Shown: positions 55,116 to 64,000 of the stretch, piece after piece
Layout of the letters: every line of letters starts with the position of its first letter
How positions within the stretch are numbered: position 1 is the first letter of the stretch
Source of the DNA: Euglena gracilis
Lineage: Eukaryota > Euglenida > Euglenophyceae > Euglenales
NCBI GenBank assembly: GCA_039621445.1
Contig: CP154956.1
Location: forward strand, 27,844,667-27,908,666
Direction of reading: 5' to 3'
DNA: 64,000 bases
Made by a program: the position numbers and the translations under genes
The notes under the pieces: model-generated
Told to the model about the DNA's origin: nothing
Seen by the model: only the letters and a program-made list of their open reading frames with translations
Databases searched by the model: none

Positions 55116-57645
55116 GTCTGGCAGCTTTTAGGCACCTTAGTGCCATCTTTTAGGCACCTCGGTCTGTGTGCTTTTTGGGTGGGTGGGATGGGATGTGCCC
55201 ATCTTGTTTTTGTGCTTAAAAGTGAGGACCTCCGTCCCTGGTTTTGGTTTTTCTCGGGACTACCGGACCCGTCAGCACTTTGGACCTTGCTAAGCACTTT
55301 GGCTCGATGGGACTTTGTGCGCCGAAAAATTTCCACCAACCAACTTTTTCCAACGCCATGCCTGCCTTCTTTGCCGCCCCCAGCTTTAGATAATGTCCGG
55401 CAAAAGCCTTTGTATTTTCCAGATGCCCAAGAACACTATTTCTGAAAAAAAAATTAAAGACTTAGACATTTTGTTTGCATCACCCTTGGTGCTGTGTTCT
55501 AAAAAAAAATGGCGGGAACAGCTAACCTTGCCAACAATGCTTTTCAATTTGGCCCAGACTGTTGAAAGCAATGGTGGCATGTCAAGACAAAAGCGTTGCA
55601 ACACCCTGATTTACATTTCGGGCAGTCAAGGCAACCAACGGACACAGCAGAGAGGAATAAGCTGCACAAATTTTAGTCCTCATTGACCCTTGCGTCTAAG
55701 CTCGATGTAAAAGCCTTGCCCCAGGGTTGATCTCGTTCTCTTTAGGCGATGTGGGTCCATTGGCCTGCGCAAGCGAAAAAAAAATCAAAACCAATATGCC
55801 TCATTGTCACTTACTTGCTGTTGGCATCCCGAAAGGCAGTTGCCCAAAAGTGGGGGGAATTTGACATGATACCAGCGTGGAATGGGCAGCACTGCACTAT
55901 AGGCATTTTCATCCTGGTGGGTCGTATGGCTGAAAATAAAGCTGGCAGTTTCCTCCACAAACATTCTTGGGGGAAAGCCTGTTACCGCAAAGACCCAAAA
56001 AAGAGACACTGGAGAAACTTTTCAGAGTGTTTGGATAACTGGGGATATTTTCAGGGGCCGTTTCGGAAGGCAGCGCCTCCCCAGGGCACTTTTTTTTTAA
56101 AGCAAGCCCTATTGTGCTGGACTTGAACCACTGGGCTTTTTCTTGTGACAAGTCCGGCGAGCGGGGCCACCGCACGACACCCCGGGCTCCGCACTCCCCC
56201 CAAAGTGAGGCTGCTCCTTGTTTGCCGGAAAAAATCAGGCAGTCACTTGGTGTTTGTGCTTCGCCCTCGGTGCCCCTTCTTCCGCTCTCGGTCTTCGTGG
56301 GGGGGGGGTTCGAATTCCAAGACCAGTCCGTCAGCGGTCAGGGCACACTGTCTTGATCAGGTTTTTTTTGAATCATGCAGCTAGGGAGGATTTTTTCCAA
56401 CTCCCCCCCCTTGCCTTCAAACTTGCCCACCGCTCCCCCTCCCTTTAAGAATGAGGCCAAATAATCTTTTTGGCCCAAGCATTTTCTTGCGGCGCTGAGG
56501 GGTGGAGGTGCAAAAAAAGCTCCTGCTTCGACTTCGTCCCACCCCCCAAAAAAAAAGCGAAACCCCTTCTCGGAACCTCGATGGCAACGTTTTGAGCCCA
56601 CCTGGCAAACGGAATGGGCGGAGCCCGACCCAACTTTTTTTTGGCTTTTTTGGGGGTGCGAGAACAGCTCCGTCAATTCTAAATTGTTTTGCCTTTTTTA
56701 CGCGCAAGGGTGAAATCGAAAAGAAATGTAAATTGATTTGTCCGCTTGATCGAGCACGCCACAACCTGCAAATAATGCAAGCAGGGATTTTTTTGAAGAC
56801 CAGAGGGGTCTGTCTGCCCCACCCACCCGGACCCACTTTGGGGGGGTCATTTCGGGGGTCATTTTTGGGGTGGAATTTCTTGGCACTCACCGAAAAAAAA
56901 GCCAAAAATGGCCAATATCCCGCCTATGGCGGGGGACGCAAAAAGCCCTTGGGACCCCTCTGGGGGGGGGGTCCACGTCTCCTCCCCTCCCCCTGGTCTA
57001 AATGTAAAAAAATCCCTGAATGCAAGGCGAGGGGTGTGTTCGACGGCGAGTACTGTACAACCGCAGCAAAAATGATGCCGTCCCACATCTGCTTCTCAAG
57101 CGCGCGAAGAAAGCAACTGCGAAATTGGGAAGAAAAGTTCCTGGAGAGAAAGCAAATAAAAAAGAAAAGAAAAGTGCCCAAGGAGACCCACATGTTTCAT
57201 GTGCTTCTTTTTGATTTTGAAGCCTTTTTTGCATAATTTTTTGTGTATTTTTACACTTCTTGTGCTGTTTTCTGCGTGTGGCCAAATCTGCCAGCACCCG
57301 ACATATCAAGCATGTACACCCCTCAACGTCCCTGAGCGTGCACTGTGAGATGAGAGGACTTTGGAGGGATGGGGCAGAACCGAGGAGATGCAGTGTGGGT
57401 TCGAGGGGATAACCCAGCGTCCATCCGTACTGTGACGCGGGTCAGGGGGGAAGGGCGGAAACTGTGACGACGGGGCGGCACAAGTCAGGGAAGGACACAT
57501 TTCGGGAGGCACCTCAATTACAAACAAAAAGCATCCGACAGAAACTTCTGCTGATGGGGGGGGGGCAAAATGGAAAGGAGCTGCTTTAGAAGAAGCGTTT
57601 TGTGCAAGCCATCGGCCCATTTGCTCCGCGATTCTTTTAGGAATG

Positions 57646-57902
<257 letters not shown>

Positions 57903-59717
57903 GAGGGTGCGTGATAATGGATTTGGCCTTTCAAGACCTGTGCGCCGCGTTGGGAGGCGGGAAAGGGCGGTGGGGGATGTTTGGCCCCCTGGGGGGCGGG
58001 GAGCCAAGGGCTCTGCCGAGGCAGGGGGGCAAAATAACACCTTCGGCCCCCCGGCACTCCCCAGCGGTGACTGGCCAGGGGCGTGGGCGGGGGGCGGTGG
58101 GACGGTGGGGCGGGGGGAGGGCGGGGGCGGTGGGGCAGCTTCATGACTCTGTTGTGTTGTCTCCCGCCCCTGGCTCTGGCCCAAACATCATGCCTGGCAT
58201 TTCTAACCATTTGCCACATCAAGCGCATGCATGCATTAGCACAGACACGCACGCACGCACACAAATGGGGAAGACCCCCCCTTCCGCAAAACTGCACCAT
58301 CTTTCTTGTATTTTTTGCAACCTTGCAAAAAAACAAAAAAAACATATCACAAGAAACAATGTCTGTTTTCCCCCTTAGGTCAGTAACTCAAAGATGGTGC
58401 ATTGGACAAAATTATCAAACTACGAGGAATATGAAAATGTGGGCGTGGGCCTGTGGATGTGCTTGCCGACCTGTGCGCCTGCCAACCTGTCGGGCCGGCC
58501 TCGCCGCAGCCCTCCCCCCTGCCAGGGGGGTGTACCTGGGGGGCTAAATAAGCCGCGGACCAGCACGATGGTGGCCCATCTGCGGCACCGGAGAGGAGGC
58601 GGCGCCGCTCCCCCACCCCCGTCCCCCGCCCCAACCCCCTGGCATCCTGGACCATTGCAATCTACCTGAAACACCAAAAAAAACTATAATAAATTATGTA
58701 ATATATACATAAATAATTAATATATATATATATATATAACTATTCAAAAATTAGCAATCCTAAAATTGCAAATCTACAAAATCAGAATTGCAACCTAAAA
58801 CACACACACACTTTTCCTGACCGTTGGCTATCGATCCTTTCGATCCCTGGACCGCCATTTGTTGGCCCTTTGGCCAAGGGCGGCCTCGGGCAAGGGGCTC
58901 CAGGGGGTCCCCAGCAAAAAAAACCCTGTCTCTTGTGGATTTTGTGTGGGGGTGGCTCTTCGAATGCCCCAAAGGAGTTGGAACTCCACCAAGACATCGC
59001 CCCTATCCAAATCAATCATTTCGCAACACAAAAAAAAACAAACGACACCCCCCGGATTTTCCAAACAATGTCCTTTGGCTCAAGGAGGGGGGTGCAGCAC
59101 CAGAACCTGGTACTCAAGCTCCCGACCAATAGGCCAACCACAATTCTGGTTCCTAAACACGCTCAGTGCACTCCGCAATATTTTAATGGGTTGGGGCAAT
59201 ACCTTAAGCGAACAAAATCTCAGCGTACTTTTCGGTGGGCGATTCTACCCATTTTTGAAGAAATTGGGGATTCGGCTCACATGGACCACATGCTGTGGTT
59301 CACCAGGTTCCTCTGCTTTGAACTTTGATCGTTGAAACTTGTTGCAAATATACAAATATGTGTTGATAAGCACCTTATGATAACCCAATTTTTTGGTGGG
59401 CAACTTAGGTGGCTGCATGCCGCTGGACCCCCAGGGGGGGGGTCAAGTCCCGTGGTGAAAATGGCACACCTGGACACCGGCATAAGTGCCCCATGCAACT
59501 GGGACCCCCACCCCAGAAATTTAACTCAACAAGGAAGAATGGGGTTACGTTTGGCTTTGCATTCGGGTTCTGGGCACTTAGATAACTACCGAACCCCAAC
59601 GTCAAACACCATGAAATACAAAGCAATGCTGAATTTTGCACCTTGAAATCAAAGATTGGTATCATTTGTAGGTGAGGGGGCCACTACATTGCTCGTTGTT
59701 CTGGTGGGGGTTTTTGA
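57903..59717. other. No recognised gene
   Basis: GC-rich G/C runs at 57,950-58,140 and 58,490-58,660 and an AT-rich patch near 58,680-58,790. A few frames have splice-like edges (for example AG then GGGCCACC near 58,577 on the minus strand), but nothing identifiable. Confidence 0.45.
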
Positions 59718-59890
59718 CCACCACCACCACCACCACCACCACCACCACCACCACCACCACCACCACCACCACCACCACCACCACCACCACCACCACCACC
59801 ACCACCACCACCACCACCACCACCACCACCACCACCACCACCACCACCACCACCACCACCACCACCACCACCACCACCACCACCACCACC
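59718..59890. repeat. (CCA)n microsatellite, about 57 units
   Basis: Uninterrupted CCA/CAC trinucleotide repeat. It gives poly-His, poly-Thr or poly-Pro on one strand and poly-Gly, poly-Val or poly-Trp on the other, so frames through it carry no evidence of coding. Confidence 0.97.
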
Positions 59891-60146
59891 AATACCAAAA
59901 ACCTGCTGCATCGGCAACCACAACCACAACCACAGCACCAACAGCCCTGTCCCTCACGGACCACCCTTGGTCCACCTCCGACGCCACCCGCCACCCCTTT
60001 GCCTCCTCCCCGGCCGGTCTGCACCGGCGGGTTATTAAAGGCGACGTCGAGGGCGTCACTCACACACGACACGGGCGCCGCCGCGGCACACACTGCGGCA
60101 GGGCAGGGGGGGGGAGTGGGGGGAGGCGGGCGCGCTGCGCCGCGGC

Positions 60147-60268
60147 TCAGGCCCCGACGTCCCCGCCGTGGTCCGACCCGGAGTCCGCGCCGCCCTCCTT
60201 GGCGGGGCCCTTCTTGCCCCGCCGGCGCCGGCGGTTCCGCTTCTTGCCGCCCTCCTCCTCCGTCGCCG
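60147..60268 (-). CDS. Terminal exon with basic Arg/Lys-Gly tail
   Basis: 122 bp. Acceptor CACGCTGCAG; ends DSGSDHGGDVGA then TGA (60,147-60,149). The run EEEGGKKRNRRRRRGKKG is a likely nuclear-localisation or RNA-binding patch. Confidence 0.75.
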
Positions 60269-60517
60269 CTGCAGCGTGTGGTTTGTGGGTGAGGGGGGGT
60301 GGGGGGGAATTGGGAGCACTTCCCAGAACTGGTTGGGAACAACCCCACTGATTGTTGAACGGATGGCCGGGAATGTGTCAATTGTTCGCCTTCGCAATCA
60401 ACACAGGTGGAGGAGTTGTCTTGTCCACCCACCCACCCACTTACCCACCCACCCAACAACACAACAAGCACACCCACACCCACACCCACACCCACACCCA
60501 CACACACACACACACGC

Positions 60518-60555
<38 letters not shown>

Positions 60556-60574
60556 GCACGCACGCACACACAGA

Positions 60575-60608
<34 letters not shown>

Positions 60609-63600
60609 CGCACACACACGCGCGCGCAGACACACAGACTCACAACAATCTCACAACACACACACACACACATCATCAATGGCTGGCAACCCTGGCACAC
60701 CCGGTTCCTGCCCGTCCTGGGCCTGGTCTTTGGTGGCGGAGGGCTGGGCCGGCGGCTGCTGCCGGGCCTTGGCCTCCTTCTTCAGCCCGCGCAGCGCGGC
60801 GGGCATCGGGTCCTGGAACGGGAAGCGCACCCCCTCCGGCAGGGTCTCCGTGGCGCGCTTCAGGTCCTCCGGCGTCTCTGGCGCAGTGGGGGCGGGGGTT
60901 GTCGGGGGGACCCCATTGTTGGGGAGCCCACCGCATCGTGCGTCTGGACAGGTGCATTCTCATCCATGCGTGCACTTTTGCGTGCGACAAATTTTTGGGG
61001 GGGCAAAAATGACTTTTGTGGATGTTTTTTTTGGCTCGTTTGGTTGGGCTCATTTGCGCGAAAACCGGGGTTGTCAAAACTGTGCCAATCCCCTCCCAGA
61101 ACAGAACCCCTGTCCCTGTTAGTTGCACCCTCTCCTTTCAATTCGTTCCCGTGGGCTCCCTCACTGCTTCCCATTGCTCCCCTTTCCTGCTGGCCTCCTT
61201 CCCTGTCTCTGTCGTCAGGGAGGAGCATCATTTGTGTGCGAGCCAGCGAGGGGCACACCGTGGAGAGGGGGGGCCAGGGGGACCCAGCAGAGGGGGGTGG
61301 GGACACACGGGGCGCGGCCAGCATCTGGGGCTGCTGGTACAGGCAGTGCGGGGGCAGGGCGGGCTTCGTGCCGTTGGTCATCGAGAGCAGGATGATGTTG
61401 GAGAAGTACCCTGGCGGGCACAGGGGCGGGCCGAGGGGGCCGGGAAGGAGGGGGCGCGCCTTGCCCCGAGGGTACGCTGACGGTGGCGGGAACGGCCCGC
61501 CGCTGCCCTGGGCCGGGCGTCCTCATTCCACGGGGGGCAGCACGGCCTCACCCGAAACCGGGCCCCGGGAAACGTCCCTCGCCACAAGAGGAACCCCCTC
61601 GCGACACGCTGCGCGTCTGTAGGTCGGCACGGCTCGGCACAGCTGGGCACTGCGTGCTTGGTTGGCAAAAAGAGCCGGTGGGCTGCTCGCTGAAAAGTGC
61701 TAGCTACCCCCTTCCCCATAGCAGTTGGACCCAGGGGGGGGGGGGCACGGTCCTCTTCGACCAACTGAAATCCAGCCGAGTTGCACTTCCCCAGGGAAAA
61801 AAATCCCCAAAACCTCTCACACCCCATCTTTGAGTGTTTCTTTTACAAAGGGAAAAAAACTCGGCTGGATTCACCCTTCTCTCTGCAGCGGAGTTGTTGG
61901 GAGAGGTTGGCTGGACAGAGAAACAAGCGTTGGCTGCCCCCCGGTTCTCGTCGCAAGGCATCCCCGGCTGCGTCACAGAACCAAATGGCAAAAGGCTTGC
62001 CAGCTGCGATAATTCCATCACTTCAGACACGTGCTGCACCTCGCCCCAACATCCCCTTCTGCACCTCCAGACACTTGGGATTTTGGTGCTGCTGTTGGGA
62101 TTTGTCAGGATTTGTCAGGTTTTGTTGGGAATTGCCGAGATTTGTCGGGTTTTGAGCTCTGGAGGTGGGGTCCCGGCCACATCATTTGGGGGACTTAATC
62201 CAAGACACATGACGTTGATCCACCGTATGGTTGATTCATGGGATTGGTATTTGACCTTATCAGACATTCTTTATTTGGTATTTGGAGCGCACATGAGCTT
62301 CAGAAGCATCACCTATTCGATAGATGGTTTTCTGGGGCTATAACCTGCGAGCAGAACAAAACCCCAACTTTTGCCCAAAAGAGGCCAAAACGTAAAATGC
62401 AAATGTTACAGACATCAAAAAATGCACTTGGAAATGCGGAAACAAAGAAATGACCGTTTGGAAATGCGGAAACAAAGAACTGACCATGGACAACGGTTCT
62501 CAAAAAAAATTCCATAGAGACGATAATTTCAACCAGCTTCTTGGCAATGCCAACCTTCATTCCGAGTCCTTATACAAGCAAAAGAAGCCTGCCAAAAAGC
62601 AAAATAAAAAACAGCATCTTTGGTCAAACAAATGATCGACTGCAACGGTCTTGATTTTGTTGTGATAAAAAGGTTCAAATTGGGTCGACCACAAAAACCA
62701 CGGATTATCACCATGACCCCGGCCCAGTTCCTGGAATTTTTTTTTCAGGCGCGAGCGACTAGATTTTTAGTTTCCGGATCACCTCCATTTGACCCCCAAC
62801 TCCCCGCCAGGCCCGAGTTATTCACCCGCGAAGGGGTCCAAACTAAACTGCTGGCGATAATGCTCTCTTGGGCATCATTACATTTCTGTCAATTCCAACA
62901 AAAACAGCATCTCATTTTCAAAACATCCCTTCACCAAAATAAAGAATAAAAAAACAGGTGGAAAAGCAAACCACTGCCTAAATCAAAACATCCGTTTTTT
63001 TGGGCTTCTTCTTCTTCACGTTCTTGTTTCTTGTTCCTTGCTTCTTGTTTCTTTTTGGTGTTGTCGGGATTTGTCAGGATTTGTTGGGATTTTCCCCACC
63101 TCCAGAGGGCCCAAAGAGTTTTGTAAATTTGTCGGGATTAGGATTTGTTGACTGTACAGGAACCGCTACAGCTGTGCGGAGATTTCTTGCTCACATTGAA
63201 AAGTGTGGTTGGAGGTCCAGGGGGGGACACCGATGGAGGCCAGCATCTTGTGGTTGGTGGTCAGGTCCCGCAGCTCATCTGGACCATGGGCGAAGCAGCA
63301 CGTGTGCTCGTAGGGGCAGTGCCCTGTGCAGCAAGTGTGAGCAGAAACTCCATCACAAGGGAGCATGGGAAAAGAGAGGTGGACACGGCAGGTCCATGCG
63401 TACGTGTGCACAACCTGTGTAATCGAAGGTGGTCTATTATTTTGTTCATATGATGATGCAATGACAAAATGATGTTGATGCGAGCGTGCGTGCGTGTTTG
63501 TGTGGGTCTGAATGGGTCTGTGCTCATCGGTGAGGGTGTGTGAGGCGCGGCGCAGGACAGGCGGGCCTGGCACCTTTGGTCTCCCAGTTGCGGCACATCC

Positions 63601-63748
63601 GGGTCTTGTACTTCCGGGGGTCGACGGCCTGCTTCTCCGCCTCCTCCGCTGCGGTCAAGCGCTTCGTGCCCGAGTGCGGCAGCTGCTGCTGTTGGGCGTG
63701 GGCGAGCTGCTGGGCGAGGGCGTGGGCAGTTTCGGGGTCGGCCGGCCC
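60147..63748 (-). CDS. CCCH zinc-finger protein, 3' part of a spliced host gene
   Basis: Five exons on the minus strand join with GT-AG boundaries and one continuous frame of about 222 residues plus stop: 63,748-63,574; 63,323-63,231; 61,410-61,309; 60,877-60,701; 60,268-60,147. All four introns are phase 1. The first junction completes a C-x8-C-x5-C-x3-H finger (KYKTRMCRNWETKG plus HCPYEHTCCFAHG), the fold that binds AU-rich or other single-stranded RNA in the TTP/TIS11 type of mRNA regulators. The remainder has a hydrophobic stretch, a Pro-rich part and an Arg/Lys-Gly basic tail. The 5' part lies beyond the window or in unrecognised exons. Single-finger RNA-binding proteins have many roles, so I infer only RNA binding. 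Consistent phases across four junctions make the model strong. Confidence 0.82.
60467..60672. repeat. (CA)n-rich microsatellite in the last intron
   Basis: CACACC units, then CA with CG variants, a short GA run (60,592-60,608) and CA again, all inside the intron between the last two exons of the zinc-finger gene. Confidence 0.95.
60701..60877 (-). CDS. Exon with Pro-rich and helical linker
   Basis: 177 bp. Acceptor ACTGCGCCAG; donor CCGG|GTGTGCC. Encodes TPEDLKRATETLPEG, VRFPFQDPMPAALRGLKKEA and a Gln/Pro-rich tail. Confidence 0.75.
61309..61410 (-). CDS. Exon with hydrophobic YFSNIILLSM segment
   Basis: 102 bp. Acceptor CCCGCCAG; donor CCCC|GTGTGT. Encodes YFSNIILLSMTNGTKPALP and HCLYQQPQMLAAP. 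No family recognised. Confidence 0.75.
62090..62155. repeat. GGATTTGTC-type short repeat cluster, copy 1
   Basis: Repeats of GGATTTGTCAGGATTTGTC and variants; a related cluster is at 63,060-63,145. Both lie in the intron between 63,231 and 61,410. Confidence 0.7.
62427..62488. repeat. 31-bp tandem duplication
   Basis: TTGGAAATGCGGAAACAAAG is repeated once at a 31-bp step, inside the large intron of the zinc-finger gene. Confidence 0.85.
63231..63323 (-). CDS. Exon with the second half of the CCCH finger
   Basis: 93 bp. Acceptor TGCTGCACAG; donor ATCG|GTGTCC. Encodes HCPYEHTCCFAHGPDELRD (Cys 2, Cys 3 and His of the finger) then LTTNHKMLASI. Confidence 0.82.
63574..63748 (-). CDS. Exon with the first half of the CCCH finger
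   Basis: 175 bp. Acceptor CCCCAG before GGGCCGGCC; donor AAAG|GTGCCAGG. A Gln/Ala/His-rich helix (AHALAQQLAHAQQQQ) and an acidic linker lead to KYKTRMCRNWETK, carrying Cys 1. An earlier start (ATG at 63,757) is in another frame, so this is probably an internal exon. Confidence 0.8.
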
Positions 63749-64000
63749 CTGGGGACATGGTGAGAGGGCGGGCTGGGAACCAGTGGGGGGGAGGGTTCAC
63801 CAGCCCCCCAAATAATACCCCCAAATAATAAATCCCCCTCGCAGTCTTTCTTCGCCGACAGATTTAATACCCCACCTCACAATTACCACCCGGATTTCGT
63901 CCTGAAAATGTGGGTCAAATTCATAATTTCTAACGATAAATTGCGAAAGAAATCACTTCTGGATCATTTGGCCTCAAAAAATGCTAAATTTCATTCGAAA
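63749..64000. other. No recognised feature
   Basis: Upstream side of the first visible zinc-finger exon. It is A/T-rich towards the window edge, with no further exon seen. Confidence 0.4.

Larger units (their letters stand above)
50661..57640. other. Long stretch without a recognised gene
   Basis: No open frame here has recognisable content. The DNA is mixed: a helical Lys-rich frame near 50,850-51,090, an 80-bp tandem pair (51,524-51,680), a second tandem pair (52,066-52,200), repeated G runs (52,615, 52,727, 53,160, 53,440, 53,975), a foldback (54,704-55,115) and segments rich in poly-A/T. Short exons of a spliced gene could hide here, but I found none with convincing splice sites. Confidence 0.45.

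Noticed and set aside
59656-60351. Open frames with poly-His, poly-Thr, poly-Trp or poly-Gly
   Set aside because: They come only from the (CCA)n repeat, which is open in every frame on both strands.
60398-60700. Cys/Val-rich minus-strand frame
   Set aside because: Translation of the CA repeat inside an intron of the zinc-finger gene.
61538-61630. Extra exon in the zinc-finger gene
   Set aside because: AG and GT edges exist on the minus strand, but the phase does not fit its neighbours, while skipping it gives a continuous frame.

Overview
This is a repeat-rich eukaryotic nuclear contig. The window carries two complete LTR retrotransposons of the Ty3/Gypsy chromodomain type, several older retroelement relics, long simple-sequence tracts and the end of one spliced host gene with GT-AG introns. 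Nothing bacterial is present: no operons, tRNA/rRNA genes or CRISPR. The host cannot be named. The GC-rich exons, mixed DIRS-like and chromodomain elements and CA/TA/CAC microsatellites fit a protist or alga with a transposon-swollen genome, but this is inference.

Layout. 1-5,036: a truncated copy (C) that holds only the third gene (ORF3) and 3' noncoding part of the retrotransposon family. 5,207-6,352: a broken tyrosine recombinase of DIRS type. 7,085-9,745 (minus strand): an old ORF3 relic (D), with a hairpin-bearing minisatellite beside it. 11,632-28,486: element A, 16,855 bp, with 412-bp LTRs about 98.5% identical by hand count and a 5-bp target duplication GAGTC. 29,262-29,345: a minus-strand protease-region relic. 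29,640-32,850 and on past 50,493: a DIRS-like RT/RNase H relic split by element B and also by a 421-bp terminal-inverted-repeat insertion. 32,914-50,492: element B, 17,579 bp, with 446-bp LTRs about 97% identical and target duplication GTCTC. 51,100-59,700: mostly unassigned sequence with tandem repeats and foldbacks. 60,147-63,748 (minus strand): the 3' part of a CCCH zinc-finger gene, five exons joined by four phase-1 introns.

Elements A and B share one plan: LTR, initiator-tRNA-like primer site, gag (capsid-like region, two CCHC knuckles separated by an RS-rich stretch), an in-frame UAG followed by a conserved stem-loop/pseudoknot, pol (protease, RT, RNase H, DD35E integrase, chromodomain), a splice-acceptor-like tract, then a very large ORF3 in the position where retroviruses carry env, a conserved 3' noncoding block, polypurine tract and LTR. 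Pol of A is intact over 1,684 codons. Gag and ORF3 of A carry a few frameshifts or stops, and B is more decayed. ORF3 looks like neither an envelope nor any family I recognise. It has a proline-rich start, a Lys-Gly run, an aromatic domain with a CxxC, a long acidic/proline linker and a C-terminal Cys/His cluster. It recurs in four copies (A, B, C, D).

The strongest leads are (1) ORF3 as an undescribed retrotransposon gene, (2) the gag-pol stop-codon readthrough structure with a pairing-preserving G.U change, (3) a dense population of tiny perfect hairpins throughout the coding and noncoding parts of this family, in one homologous place using different sequences, and (4) a noncoding 3' block conserved between families that differ elsewhere.
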